64,000 bases of DNA from Ctena decussata (taxonomy: Eukaryota > Mollusca > Bivalvia > Lucinida > Lucinidae): positions 56,583,087-56,647,086 of the forward strand of contig OZ022508.1 in the NCBI GenBank assembly GCA_963989385.1, written 5' to 3'. Made by a program: the position numbers and the translations under genes. This document shows positions 1 to 11,000 of this stretch, in pieces (the stretch's first letter is position 1; each line of letters begins with the position of its first letter). The notes below the pieces were generated by a model, which searched no databases, was not told the DNA's origin, and was given only the letters and a program-made list of their open reading frames with translations.

Positions 1-1005
1 ACCCAGCTTCTGCCCCTTTACCTTGATCTCCCTCTGGATGCCATCTGCGCTGTTTGTCATCAGTTTGGTCTTCTCAGCACTGCTCTCCATCTTATACCTT
101 GTGCAGGTTTGATCAAGACTTTCAACTAGAGCTTCTAGTTCCTGCCCTTCCTCAGCAAGAGCGTCTATGCCATCGGCAAACCACAGGTTGGTAATATTTC
201 TGCCGCCTATGCTATTCTTTCCGTCATGTTCTTCCAGAGCATCAGACATGATCCTTTCGAGAAAAATGTTGAAGAGGGTGGGTGACAGAAGACATCCTTG
301 TCTTACTCCAACTGTTGTTCTGAACCATTCTCCTGTGCTGCCATTTATCAGCACTGCACTTGAAGCCTTGTCGTATAGCTGCTCAATGATGCGAACTAGG
401 TTCGCATTGATATTGTACTTCCTCATGGTGGCCCATAAGGCTGCATGACGTACCCTGTCAAAGGCTTTTTTGAAATCAATGAAGACATGGCACAGATTCT
501 GCTGATGTTGGAGATACTTTTCACACAGGATTCTAAGGTTGAAGATCTGTTCTGGGGTGCTCCTTCCTGCTCAGAACCCAGCCTGTTCCTCAGCGATTAT
601 CTCTTCGGCTTGTGGCTTAAGCCTGTTCAAGATGACTTTCAGCATGACTTTGCTTGAATGACTGATGAGGCTGATGGTTCTGTAGTTCTGGCAGAGCTGT
701 AGGTTGCCCTTTTTAGGGAGAGTAATAATCAGCGACTGAGTCCATGGGGTAGGCCATTCTCCTGTTCTCCAGATCCTGTTGCAGATATCTGTTGATATAT
801 CAATCATGGTCTCCCCTCCAGCTTGAACAAGTTCTGCTGGTATATTATCAACTCCGGCAGATTTTCCCTTCTTCAGTGCTGCTACATATTTGTAGTGGCA
901 CATCTGTACTGTACTATTTGTAGTGCGTTTCGGTAAACACAGGTGCACTCCAGTGTTTTGGCGGTTCAGCGGTTCGGGTATTTCTGTGGACTGCATTTCC
1001 TGCAT
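1..1005 (-). mobile_element. Non-LTR retrotransposon reverse transcriptase, dead 5'/3'-truncated fragment
   Basis: On the minus strand this reads as the reverse transcriptase domain of a LINE. In order it shows a fingers segment with KSAGVDNIPAEL, then LPKKGN and YRTISLISHSSK, then EEQAGF, then FIDFKKAFDRV, then GVRQGCLLSPTLFN, and finally the catalytic loop. Two lesions are visible. An in-frame TGA at 571-573 follows EEQAGF, where related enzymes carry an arginine codon. The catalytic FADD motif reads FADG (169-180). The copy is therefore inactive. The reading frame continues off the left edge; no endonuclease domain, UTR or poly(A) tail is seen. The clade was not assigned from sequence alone. 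Confidence 0.9.
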
Positions 1006-1114
1006 GGGTATTTAAGTTTGTCTAATCGAGCTAAGCCCTTTAAATGCTGACCTTTAAAATTCCAAATGATAATGCATCAGGAATATTCACAGAACTATTT
1101 TCCTGAAAATATAC

Positions 1115-1210
1115 AATGTTGAAACAATGCTGAATCGGCTTTGATTCAACATCATAACGTTGAATCAACATCAATACAATGTTGTTTCAGTATTGTGTGC
1201 CCACTGGCAT
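1115..1210. repeat. Short palindrome-rich repeat with GTTGAATCAAC units
   Basis: The segment repeats the words CAATGTTG, GATTCAAC and GTTGAATCAAC in both orientations around AACGTTGA and ends TGTGCCCACTGGC. This is the layout of a small foldback MITE. No second copy is seen in the window, so the boundaries are approximate. Confidence 0.45.
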
Positions 1211-1244
1211 AAAATTAATAATGAAAAAAAAAAGAGTAGTGAGT

Positions 1245-1315
1245 ACTGGCTTGATGAGACTTGAAACTAGGACCCTTTCTTACATACTTGTCTACCAACT
1301 GAGCCATCTTAGCTG
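1245..1315 (-). repeat. tRNA-like relic (SINE head or tRNA pseudogene)
   Basis: Read on the minus strand it has a near-perfect A box (TGGCTCAGTTGGTAGA) and a weak B-box-like GTTTCAAGTC about 30 bases later. The anticodon and acceptor stems do not close, so this is probably a decayed Pol III-derived SINE head rather than a working tRNA. Confidence 0.4.
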
Positions 1316-1962
1316 AAAGTTTCTGATCTCAGTCTGTTGCCCCATAGACATCCACATGCTCCTTTTCTTTGTTGCGGGTTAACACACCTTTAGGAGAAAT
1401 CTTTGCAGCCCTTGTTTTCTTTCTCCTGGAGAATAAATCTAGGAAAAGTGTATCCGCATTATCGGGGCTGACAGTCTTTACCATTTTCATTCTGACATGC
1501 AGAAAGTGAGACATGATAGAAAGTACACTGGCTATCATCAAGCATATTGCTTATGACAGTATATATAGCATTTTAAACATCCTTCATTTCCTGCAGTTAA
1601 ATAAATATTGGCAGTGGGTTTGGAATATTGTAGTAATCACCTGAGACTGATAACGCTGTGAGAAAAAAATCACAGTTTTCTCCTTGTAGTCCTTACTGTA
1701 ATAAGCAAAGACATTATAACAATAGTGATGCAGAAATATGTCCTCAACCATATGTAATTGGAAATTTGCACATGCTAGAGTTCCGTTTAGAGTTCCGTCC
1801 GAGCTTTGACTTTAAAGTGCAAAAATTTACTATATTTGATTTGAATTTAAAAACAGTATAGATCCTGATGAGATGTCTTATGTAATGAAAATAATTATTT
1901 TAGGGGTCACAGTTTTTAGCACTATCATGATACTTAGATCTGTAGCTATATTTTTTTTGCAG

Positions 1963-2096
1963 ATACTAAACTCAAACAGCAGCGACTGCCAGCATGGCAA
2001 CCTATCCTGACAGCGGGAACAGTGTTACCAGCCTTCTTTGCTATTGGCATAGCCTTCATACCTCTGGGTGCTGTACTACTAGTCACTTCAAATGAT
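1963..2096 (+). CDS. TMEM30A: TMEM30A exon A: TM1
   Basis: The acceptor is a T-rich tract ending TTTTTTTTGCAG and the donor is GAT|GTAAGT. The exon starts with two bases of a split codon and ends in phase 0. It encodes the conserved [19 protein letters not shown] stretch followed by the first transmembrane helix ([20 protein letters not shown]). The preceding exon should supply the short cytosolic N-terminus and the start codon. Confidence 0.95.
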
Positions 2097-5000
2097 GTAA
2101 GTTTCCGTTTGCTTTTAAGTTGAATGGTTCTGGATACATGGATACACCTATTAAGAGTATGTTTTTTTTTTTTTTTTTGTTTTTTATTTCTCTTTTTTTT
2201 TCTGTTTTTTTTTCAAAGAAAAATCTTCAAGGGTTAATGATTGACCCTCATGCAGACCTGTTTACAACTACGATTTTGGCGTATTTTCTACGCTTTTTGG
2301 CTTAAAAATACGCTCTACGTTTTGACCATCTGAAACTACGCAAGATTGCCTATCCAGTTTTTTGGTCCTTTTTCCTGTGATTTTGGACCATATTTGGACG
2401 TTTTGGCCCCTAATTAAAGCGTCTATTCAACACAGATTACTACGTATCAGCTGTGCATTTCAGCGTGAACAAACAATCAAATTATGTCCGGCTGCAACTG
2501 CCAGTCAACAACCATCAAGAAAAGTTAAACAGTGGCAATATTAGTCATGGTCTATTGATTTTATATCTTCATAGCTAACTGTTTTTGTCAGCTACACTGT
2601 ATTGTCATGTGTTTTCGCGATCAAAAGTTGATCAATCAATTAACAGATTACAGATGTAAAATTTTATCCTGTGAAGATAAAATCATTTACTGACAGAGAT
2701 TATTGAGGTATGTTTCAACATTTCGCTGCTGTCTATTAGGAACAAGCCAAAAGGGCTTAATAAGTAGACACAAGGTAGGATAGAAAAGGGTATGAACCCA
2801 GGCCCTTACCAAAGATGAATCAGTTGCTATCCTCATCTCTTTTCCTCATTTCTGCTTTACCCATACCTATAAAAGACTGATTTACAGACTAGGCTAGAAA
2901 CCACTATGTCAATTTTTTTTGGAAAAAATCATCAAAATAGCCCCCCCCCCCCCCCCCCCGCGGCGCAACCAATACCCTACCCCCATCCAACTACCACATG
3001 TCTGGACTACACATAAGTACTGCCCCCCCCCCCCCCCCCCCCCGCGTGCAACCAATACCCTACCCCCATCCAACTACCACATGTCTGGACTACACATAAG
3101 TACTGCAAAATACGCTTAGCTGCCTTCCTGACTACACATGACGAAGTCTGAGAGTAAACAGGTCTGCTCATGTAATACCTCCACCACTCAAAAGGTGTCT
3201 ATGAGGATTCAGGTCTGACTTGTTAGACATCTCATCTTACGAGTGGGTCTGTCTTTCTGAAATCATTTTTTGTCAGTTTATAATGGTATTTGGTGAATAT
3301 GACTTGAGCAAGATGTGACAGCAAGACACATGGTAAAACATGGCCTTAAATGTTTGATATAATTTTCATAAGGTGAATTTGTACACTAACTGGTAAAGCA
3401 ACTTTGCCAAAAAAAAATTACCTCCCTTCTCAGTGGCCGTCAACTCTTAAAGGAAAGAATTTGCTCCTCATGGAGTAAATTCTTTCCTTTAAGAGTTGAC
3501 TTCCTTTTTGAAGGGCTTTGTCCTCCAGGGAAGTAAACAGGAGGTCATGAAAGTTGTTCCCCTTTGTAAAAATGGTTGATAGACATAGATGAATATCCCT
3601 TCACCTTAAACATATATTGTAAAGTTCCGTTAATTGATATGACATAACAAATGAGAAGGAAGTTCTAAAATTTCAATATCACATTTAACCAGAAAGTTCA
3701 AATTACACGAAGCATTTGTGAATACAGATACTGCTTACTTAAGCAGCACTGCATTAAAAATACCTCTGTATGGCGTATACTCTGAACAGCCTGTCACAGG
3801 TCCATTTATATATAAAACATTACTTTAGAATATAATAATAGAGTTTACCTGAAAGAGAGCCTTGACATTGTTTAATAGAGTAATTGAGGTGTAGATGTTT
3901 TACAAATGTTTTTTCCCCGTAAAATTGGGAATAATGGATGAAACCTCTGGTTTGGGCATGTAAACATCTGTTCCCTATAAACTTACAGAAAATCCTGTTT
4001 GAGTCATGCTTTCAAAGTATATGCATATTATGGTACTACGGGTCAATCAACTACTGCAACATTTCGTTGTTGGCTGAGATTCAGAAACGTTCCGTTATCT
4101 CAAAATAATAAAAAGACAAAGAATCAAAGTATTTTCTTCACAGACGACGGCTCAGTTGATCGTTGTCACAAAATTTATTTATAACGGTACCTGTCAGCTA
4201 CATTATAACGATTTCCGCGGCGGTCACTTTGCTAACTAGCGTTTCACAGAATGACGCTACAAATCTAGTTACCGCGCCCTTTACTGAGCGGGTTTAATAC
4301 AGTTATAATTGAATCAAAGAATTTAGTTTTGTTTGATCTGACAGTTGACCGTAACAGATTTTCATTGCCTTTAGAAGGATGTTTGTTGCAGTAGATACTT
4401 TATGCGTAGTAAATGTTCTGAAATTTCGAAAATGTATGTCTCTCACGAAAATGCCTTAACAAACAGTTTGGACAGAGATAAGACTGCTCCCTGAGGAGCC
4501 CTCTGATCAGGGTCTGCACTCCTTGAAATTTCATCAACTTTTTTCTGTACTTTTTCTGAAAAGTACCATATTTTAGAGGGTTAACCATATTCATTTGTTT
4601 CTTGTTACAGGTACAAGAACTGAGATATGATTATACTAACTGTGAGAATTTGAATACTGCTGGTCAGAGCTGTGCTACTTTCTTAGATAATCAGCCTGTC
4701 AACAATACAGGGCAAACATGTTATTGCAAGGTCACCTTAGATTTGTCTTCAGATTTTACGGTAGGTACACGCAGTGTGTAGTAAATCAAAGCTACAGATA
4801 GTAAGGGGTGACGGGGATAATTCAGAGATAATTTTTTCTTATAATTAATCTAAACATATGTTGTGACCCTTCATTTGAACCGTCTTGCCAAGACGGCTCT
4901 AATGAGGGGTTACAACATATATTTTTATGAGAAAGAAGGAAAATTATCCCTTAATTATTAGCTCACCTGGCCCAAAGGGCCATAGTGAGCTATTGTCATA

Positions 5001-8000
5001 CCAATGCGTCCGGCGTGCGTCGTCACGGAATGTGTCCGTCAATACCTAAAAACAAATATTCAAACATCTTCTTCTGTAAAACTACTGGTCTTATGGTTCT
5101 CAAATTTCACATGGAGCATGGCCTGACTCCAGGGTCTCAGAATTGTAAAATTGGGTCAGGTTGAAAATCCAAGATGGCCGCCGTTACTAAAAATAGCAAA
5201 AACAACAAAATAAACTTCTTCTCCAGAACCACTGGGTATATTTGTCTGAATTTTGGCATGGAACATCAATGAAACCTTGGTATTCAAAATTGTAAAAATG
5301 AAAAAATCTGTAGCGGAGTTTTGTCACAGTGACCTACTTTCTGTTTACGAGTGTAATTTTGCTCAAATGCCAATGTCAAAAAACGACATATTCAAACGAC
5401 TTCAAACAACTTCTTCTCTAAAACCACTGCATCCATGGGTTTCAAATTTCCCGTGGAGCATGACCAGACTGCAGGGTTTCAAAATTGTAAAATTGGGTCA
5501 GGTCAAGAATCCAAGATGGCCGCCGTTACTAAAAATAGCAAAAACAACAAAATCAACTTCTTCTCCAGAACCATTTGGTATATTTGGCCGAAAGTTTGCG
5601 TGGAACATTAATGGGACCTTGGGATTAAAAATTATAAAAACGAAAACAATCTATAGCGGAATTAGGTCACAGTGACCTACTTAGCGTTTACAAGGCCGAT
5701 TTTGCTCAAATGTCAGTATCTCAAGAAAACGCAATTGATTGTGGTCAGATTTGGTCAGCAATGGTCCTTAAAAGGAATTATTTCAATTTTGTGCCAGTTG
5801 ACTATCCAAGATGGCCACCATGGGGGTCGTTACTAAAAATAGCACAAACATAAAAATGACAATTACTCAAGAACCTTTGAATGGAATTCAACCAATTTTG
5901 TGTCAGAATGTTCCTTGCATGAAGCCGTTTAGATTAATTACAATTTGGCTTTCCAAGATGGCCGACATCTGCCGTTACTAAAAATAGCACAATCATAAAA
6001 ATGACAATTACTCAAGAACCCTTGATTGGAATTCGACCAATTTTGTGTCAGAATGTTCCTTGCATTAAGCTGTTTCGATTAATTGCAATTTGGCTTCCAA
6101 GATGGCCGACATCTGCCGTTACTAAAAATAGCACAAACATAAAATGACAATTACTCAAGAACCCTTGAATGGAATTCGACCAATTTTGTGTCAGAATGTT
6201 CCTTACATGAAGCCATTTCGATTAATTGCAATTTGGCATTCCAAGATGGCCACCACCTGCCGTTACTAAAAATAGCACAAAACATGAAAATGACAACATC
6301 TCATTAACCGCTGAAGCGATTGAGACGAAATTTGTGGCAAAATGATTCTTGCTTTGATGTATTTCACAAATTAACAAATATTGACCCGTCAAGTTGGCCT
6401 CTGTTACTTAAAATAGCAAAATTAGAAAATTACAATGGAACTGGACCAATTTTGTGTCAAAATGGTCCTTGCATGAAAGATTTTCAATTTTTTGCATTTT
6501 GGCCTTCTAAGATGGCCGCCATCTGCCGTTACTAAAAATAGCACAAAACATGAAACTGACAATATCTCAGTAACCCCTGAATGGATTTTGATGAAATTTG
6601 TGGCAAAATGATTCTTGCCTTGAGGTGTTTCAAAAGTAAATATATAAAGACCAGACAAGTTGGCCTCTGTAACTAAAAGTAGCAAAATGTGAAATTGAGA
6701 AAATCTCTGGAATTGGACCAATTTTGTATCAGAATGGGGACCATTTGGATACAAAAGCCAGGTGAGCGATATCAGGCCCATTTGGGCCTCTTGTTACTTT
6801 TACTCCTTCTTATCTGGAGCACTAAATGTGCAAAACAAAGTTAACCAGCAAAGCACCAAATAAGCAGATAACATAATTGGCATGTGCAAAGTTAAAAAAA
6901 GAAATATTTTGGCTGCATCATATTGAAAATTCAAAGACTAGAGGACAAATATTTCGGGTAGATCCAGATGAGATGGCCCATTATGAGCTGCCTCATCTGG
7001 ACCTAGGCTGTTTGCAAATTCAGCTATTTTCATCTTTTGCGCCTTACCTGTTAAACATACATTTTGTCCAGCATATGTTCACACTGAGGAGCCAAAAGCT
7101 TTCGATTGGCTTACAACATTTCACTCTGTCCTTTGCCATGTTTGTCAGTTGCCGTTTGCTATCTATAGATAGTCTGTTGTTCTATTCTGTTTCTTTTAGC
7201 ATTTTCAAATAACTGAGGATGAATGGGTTCATTTTCAGGGATAAGATAAGATAAGATAAGATAAGATTTATTTAAAGTCGGCAAGTTCATAACAATACAA
7301 ACATAAGCTCTTGATGAGCTTTTGAACCGACTGCTAAAACAAGAGTATATAATCAACAAGTGTAAAAGAGCTGTAAGAATGAATAATGAGTTACATTTGC
7401 CTCTGGCCTGGCTGTCTGCATGTCATCAGACCCTAGTGTCTGCATATCATGCAAACAACCATGTCAGACCCAACTACTTGGAGATATATACGATATCAGA
7501 AATATATTATTTATCATACTCACTAGCCCTATAAGGAAAGAAACTGCCCTATTAGCACATTAAACATGTATAAGCACATAGGATATTAAAATAGCTTACA
7601 TACTAGTCCGCTTAGCAAGGGCAAGATCATAAATTCAGAGACCCACGACATTGTACTGGACGGTGGGGCTTCGCAGGTGGCAGCTCAATCGCTAAACAGC
7701 AAGCTTCACTCCACCGTCAAGTCAATGTGCCGTATCTTACCCCCACCAAAGGCAGACAGTAGCTAACTAAACAAGGTAACTATAAAGCTAGCAAATTAAA
7801 GCAACATTCCAAAATAGCAACAATGCAATATAACTCACTTAGCAAGGGCAAGATAGACAAAGATTTGGACATTGCACTGGATGGTGGTGTTTCGCAAGTG
7901 GCAGCTCAATTGCTAAATAACAAGCTCTGCTCCACCATCCAATCAATGTGGATGACTTTCAATTTTAGGGAATGGATGACTTGCAATTTTAGGTCCTTTT

Positions 8001-11000
8001 CAATAGTATTTCAGTCATATCAGGATGATGGGAGGATGATAATGAAAGGCTGTATGCAATGGAACTCATATTAGTCAGAAAGACATTTTCAGGGGAAGCA
8101 ACTAGACTGTTTTAGGTTTTGCCTACCTTCTAGAGGGGATCAACTGAAGTGCCATGATAGCAATCTTCATGGCATCTGCATGGGTGTCAGTACATGTATC
8201 ACTCTAACATGTTAGTTCGGTTAAAGTTTATATGTAATTGGCAAAAGTGAGTTATTCTATATGCATAAAGGTTTGAGTTTTTAAAAACTCAAACCTTTAT
8301 GCGCACAGGATAGCTCACCTTTAAACTGTAGTTTTGACTTTCTGTTCTTTTTATAGGGAACAGTGTATTTGTACTACGGGCTAACAAACTTTTACCAGAA
8401 TCATCGACGTTATGTGAGATCTCGGGATGATAACCAGCTCCATGGTGACAATATAGCTCCCGACAGCCTGCAGGATGACTGCGCACCATATAAAAAGAGA
8501 AAAATAAATGCTTCTGTAGAGTATGGGATTGCGCCATGTGGAGCCATTGCCAATAGTTTATTTAATGGTAAAACTTTAAGAACTACAGATCAGGGCTATG
8601 TGGGAAATAGATGGTGGAAACAAAAGCATAATTGAGCTGCGACACAACAAAACCAACAAAGTGGTTGTGGGCCCAGCACAGACTCAGATCAGCCTGGGCA
8701 TTCGCCCAGTCTGATCAGTCTTTGCTGTTCGCATGGCAGTTACTTAGACCTTTAGCTACCTTTTTAAGCGCTTAGCGAAGAGTCTGATCAGACTGGGCCG
8801 ATGCCCAGGCTGATCTGAGTCTGCGCTTGAGGCACAACCACTTTGTTGGTTTTGTCGTGTTGGGGCTCATATTTTGTTGCCACCAGCAGTCATAAAATAA
8901 AGCAGTGCCCCAGCTAAGAACGGGTTACGGGGATAACTAAGGGACCTGGTTTGATTATCCATGATTTCCCAGAAAAAACTTATTTTGTGACACTTTGTTA
9001 TTAGAACTGTCTCAGCAAGATGGTTCTAATTAGGGGTCACAACATAGATTTATCCTCACACTCCTACCTTATTCTGGAGCTTCGAATGAATAAAATACAT
9101 GATTGTTACTTTCTCAGTGCAAACAGAATAAATAAGAATTTCCAATATTAATTAGATGGTTATATTTTCTGACTCCCTGGAAATACTTGGGGGTTAGTGT
9201 GATTTGATAGAAACTGAGTCTCCTGAGAAATCAAACTAACCCCTTAATAAAAACATTGAATCAGAGAAAATTTGCACAAATGTTTGCTTTTGATAATGCA
9301 GAAATATGCACCGTTTGTGATTTGCTTGAGTATGTTGTAGGGTGAATAAACAGCAAAACAATGTGCAAACTATGCCTAAATATGTAAATTTCAGATGTGA
9401 TATGCATTATTAGCTCGTCTGAATGAAGTTCAGGAAGAGCTATTGCACTACCCCCGGCGTAGGCGTTGGCGTCGGTGGTGGCGTTGGCGTTAGCAAAATG
9501 TTAAGGTTTTACGGTAAAGTTTTTAAGATGTCATAGTGTCTAAACCCTTTGATCAATTTCAGTTATATTTGGCATGATAATAGATATTAGTCCAAAATTT
9601 TATTCAGCACCATCCCCAACCCCCAGATATAACCTATAGGTCAAGGTCACGGTCTTAGAAATTTCATGTTAAAGTTTTACGTTAAAGTTTTTAAGATGTC
9701 ATATTTTCTAAAGTCTTGGATCAATTTGAATTGTACATGTATTAGGTATGATGATAGATATTGGTCTGAAATTCTAATTTTCAGCATCCCCGCCCCTGCA
9801 CATGACCTATGGGTCAAGGTCATGGACTTAGGCATTTCATATTAAAGTTTTTCGTTGAAGTTTCTAAGATCTTAAAATTTCTAAAAACCCTTTAATCGAT
9901 TTTAATGATGTTAGGTATTGGTCGAAAACTTTGTTCAACCACATCCCCACCCCTGCACATGACCTATAGGTCAAGGTCATGGACTTTGTGGTTTTATGTT
10001 AAAGTTTTATGTTACAGTTAGGAGCGGCTGTATCGTAGTGAATAACACTCCAGACTACCAATCCAGGGGTCGTAGGTTTGATCCCCTGCTTCTCCGGTCT
10101 TTCGGATGAGACTTTAAACCGAGGTCCCGTCTCCATATGACCTCATTGTTGGTGGGACGTTAAACCCGAGTTCACTCACTCACTCAATATGTTAAAGTCT
10201 TCTGAAGATTTCATAGTTTTTGAACCATTTGATCTTTTTGAATTTCATTTGGTTTAATGATAGTGTGACGGTATAAGGTCACGGATATAAATAGATATGC
10301 AAATTACAAACTCGGTAGTTTGTGATCGAGTAAATGTTGGGGTATATAAGCTAATAAACCGCCCTTGGTGGGTGAGCATGCTTTTCCACTGACGGGGTTT
10401 GTTTGCAGGTCGGCCCACGTTACATTTGGTGGCAGCGGTGGGATAAGGTCAACTGCCAGACCGGAGTTGCCTTACCCATGTCATTCCCAGGCCAAGTCTC
10501 GGGACGAGACTTCTCGGAGGGGGAAGTAATGTGACAGTATAAGGTCACGGATATAAATAGATATGCAAATTACAAACTCGGTAGTTTGTGATGGAGTAAA
10601 TGTTGGGGTATATAAGCAAATAAACCGCCCTTGGTGGGTGAGCATGCTTTTCCACTGACAGGGTTTGTTTGCAGGTCGGCCCACGTTACAATAGACATTA
10701 GTTAGATATTTTATCAACCGCATCCCCACCCCCGGACATGACCTATAGGTCAAGGTCACAGGCTTAGAAAAATTTTATGTTAAAGTTAAACCCTTGGATG
10801 GATTTGAATTATATGTAGTATGATGATAGATATAAGTTTGAAATTTTATTCAGCAACATCCCCACCCCTAAGAAACAAATACTAGTACTTAAAGATGGAC
10901 AAGGGCAGGTTCAGGCAAGCTATCCTGTCTGGCGACAGGTCTTGTGTTGATTAGAGGTAAAAAAAAGCTACATGTATCACTTACTCTGGTGTAAAATCTT

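Larger units (their letters stand above)
10264..10690 (+). mobile_element. TRIM-like miniature LTR retrotransposon, intact structure
   Basis: Two 161-bp direct repeats (10264-10424 and 10530-10690) enclose only 105 bp. Each repeat begins TGTGAC and ends GTTACA, and the copies differ at four positions. The target site ATAG is duplicated on both sides (10260-10263 and 10691-10694). Two bases after the left repeat comes TGGTGGCAGCGGTGGGA, in the primer-binding-site position. A purine run GGAGGGGGAAGTAA immediately precedes the right repeat, as a polypurine tract does. TATAAATAG and TATATAAG inside the repeat could serve as promoter. There is no coding capacity, so mobilisation would need a helper. 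Orientation + follows from PBS and PPT order. Confidence 0.88.
9411..10947 (+). mobile_element. Composite repeat family B, with nested SINE and TRIM
   Basis: Starts TTAGCTCGTCTGAATGAAG with a hairpin (TTCAGGAAGAGCTATTG), then a (GGCGTY)n stretch, and ends TCAGGCAAGCTATCCTGTCT plus GGCGACAGGTCTTGT. Internal monomers carry CCCCACCC..GCACATGACCTATAGGTCAAGGTCA. The inverted copy at 39590-40937 has the same ends. Two later insertions sit inside: a SINE (10020-10190) and a TRIM-like element (10264-10690). Confidence 0.75.

Noticed and set aside
1..1962. First coding exon of TMEM30A inside the window
   Set aside because: No ATG-led stretch ending in a donor of the required phase and resembling a CDC50 N-terminus was found; 1-1005 is LINE.
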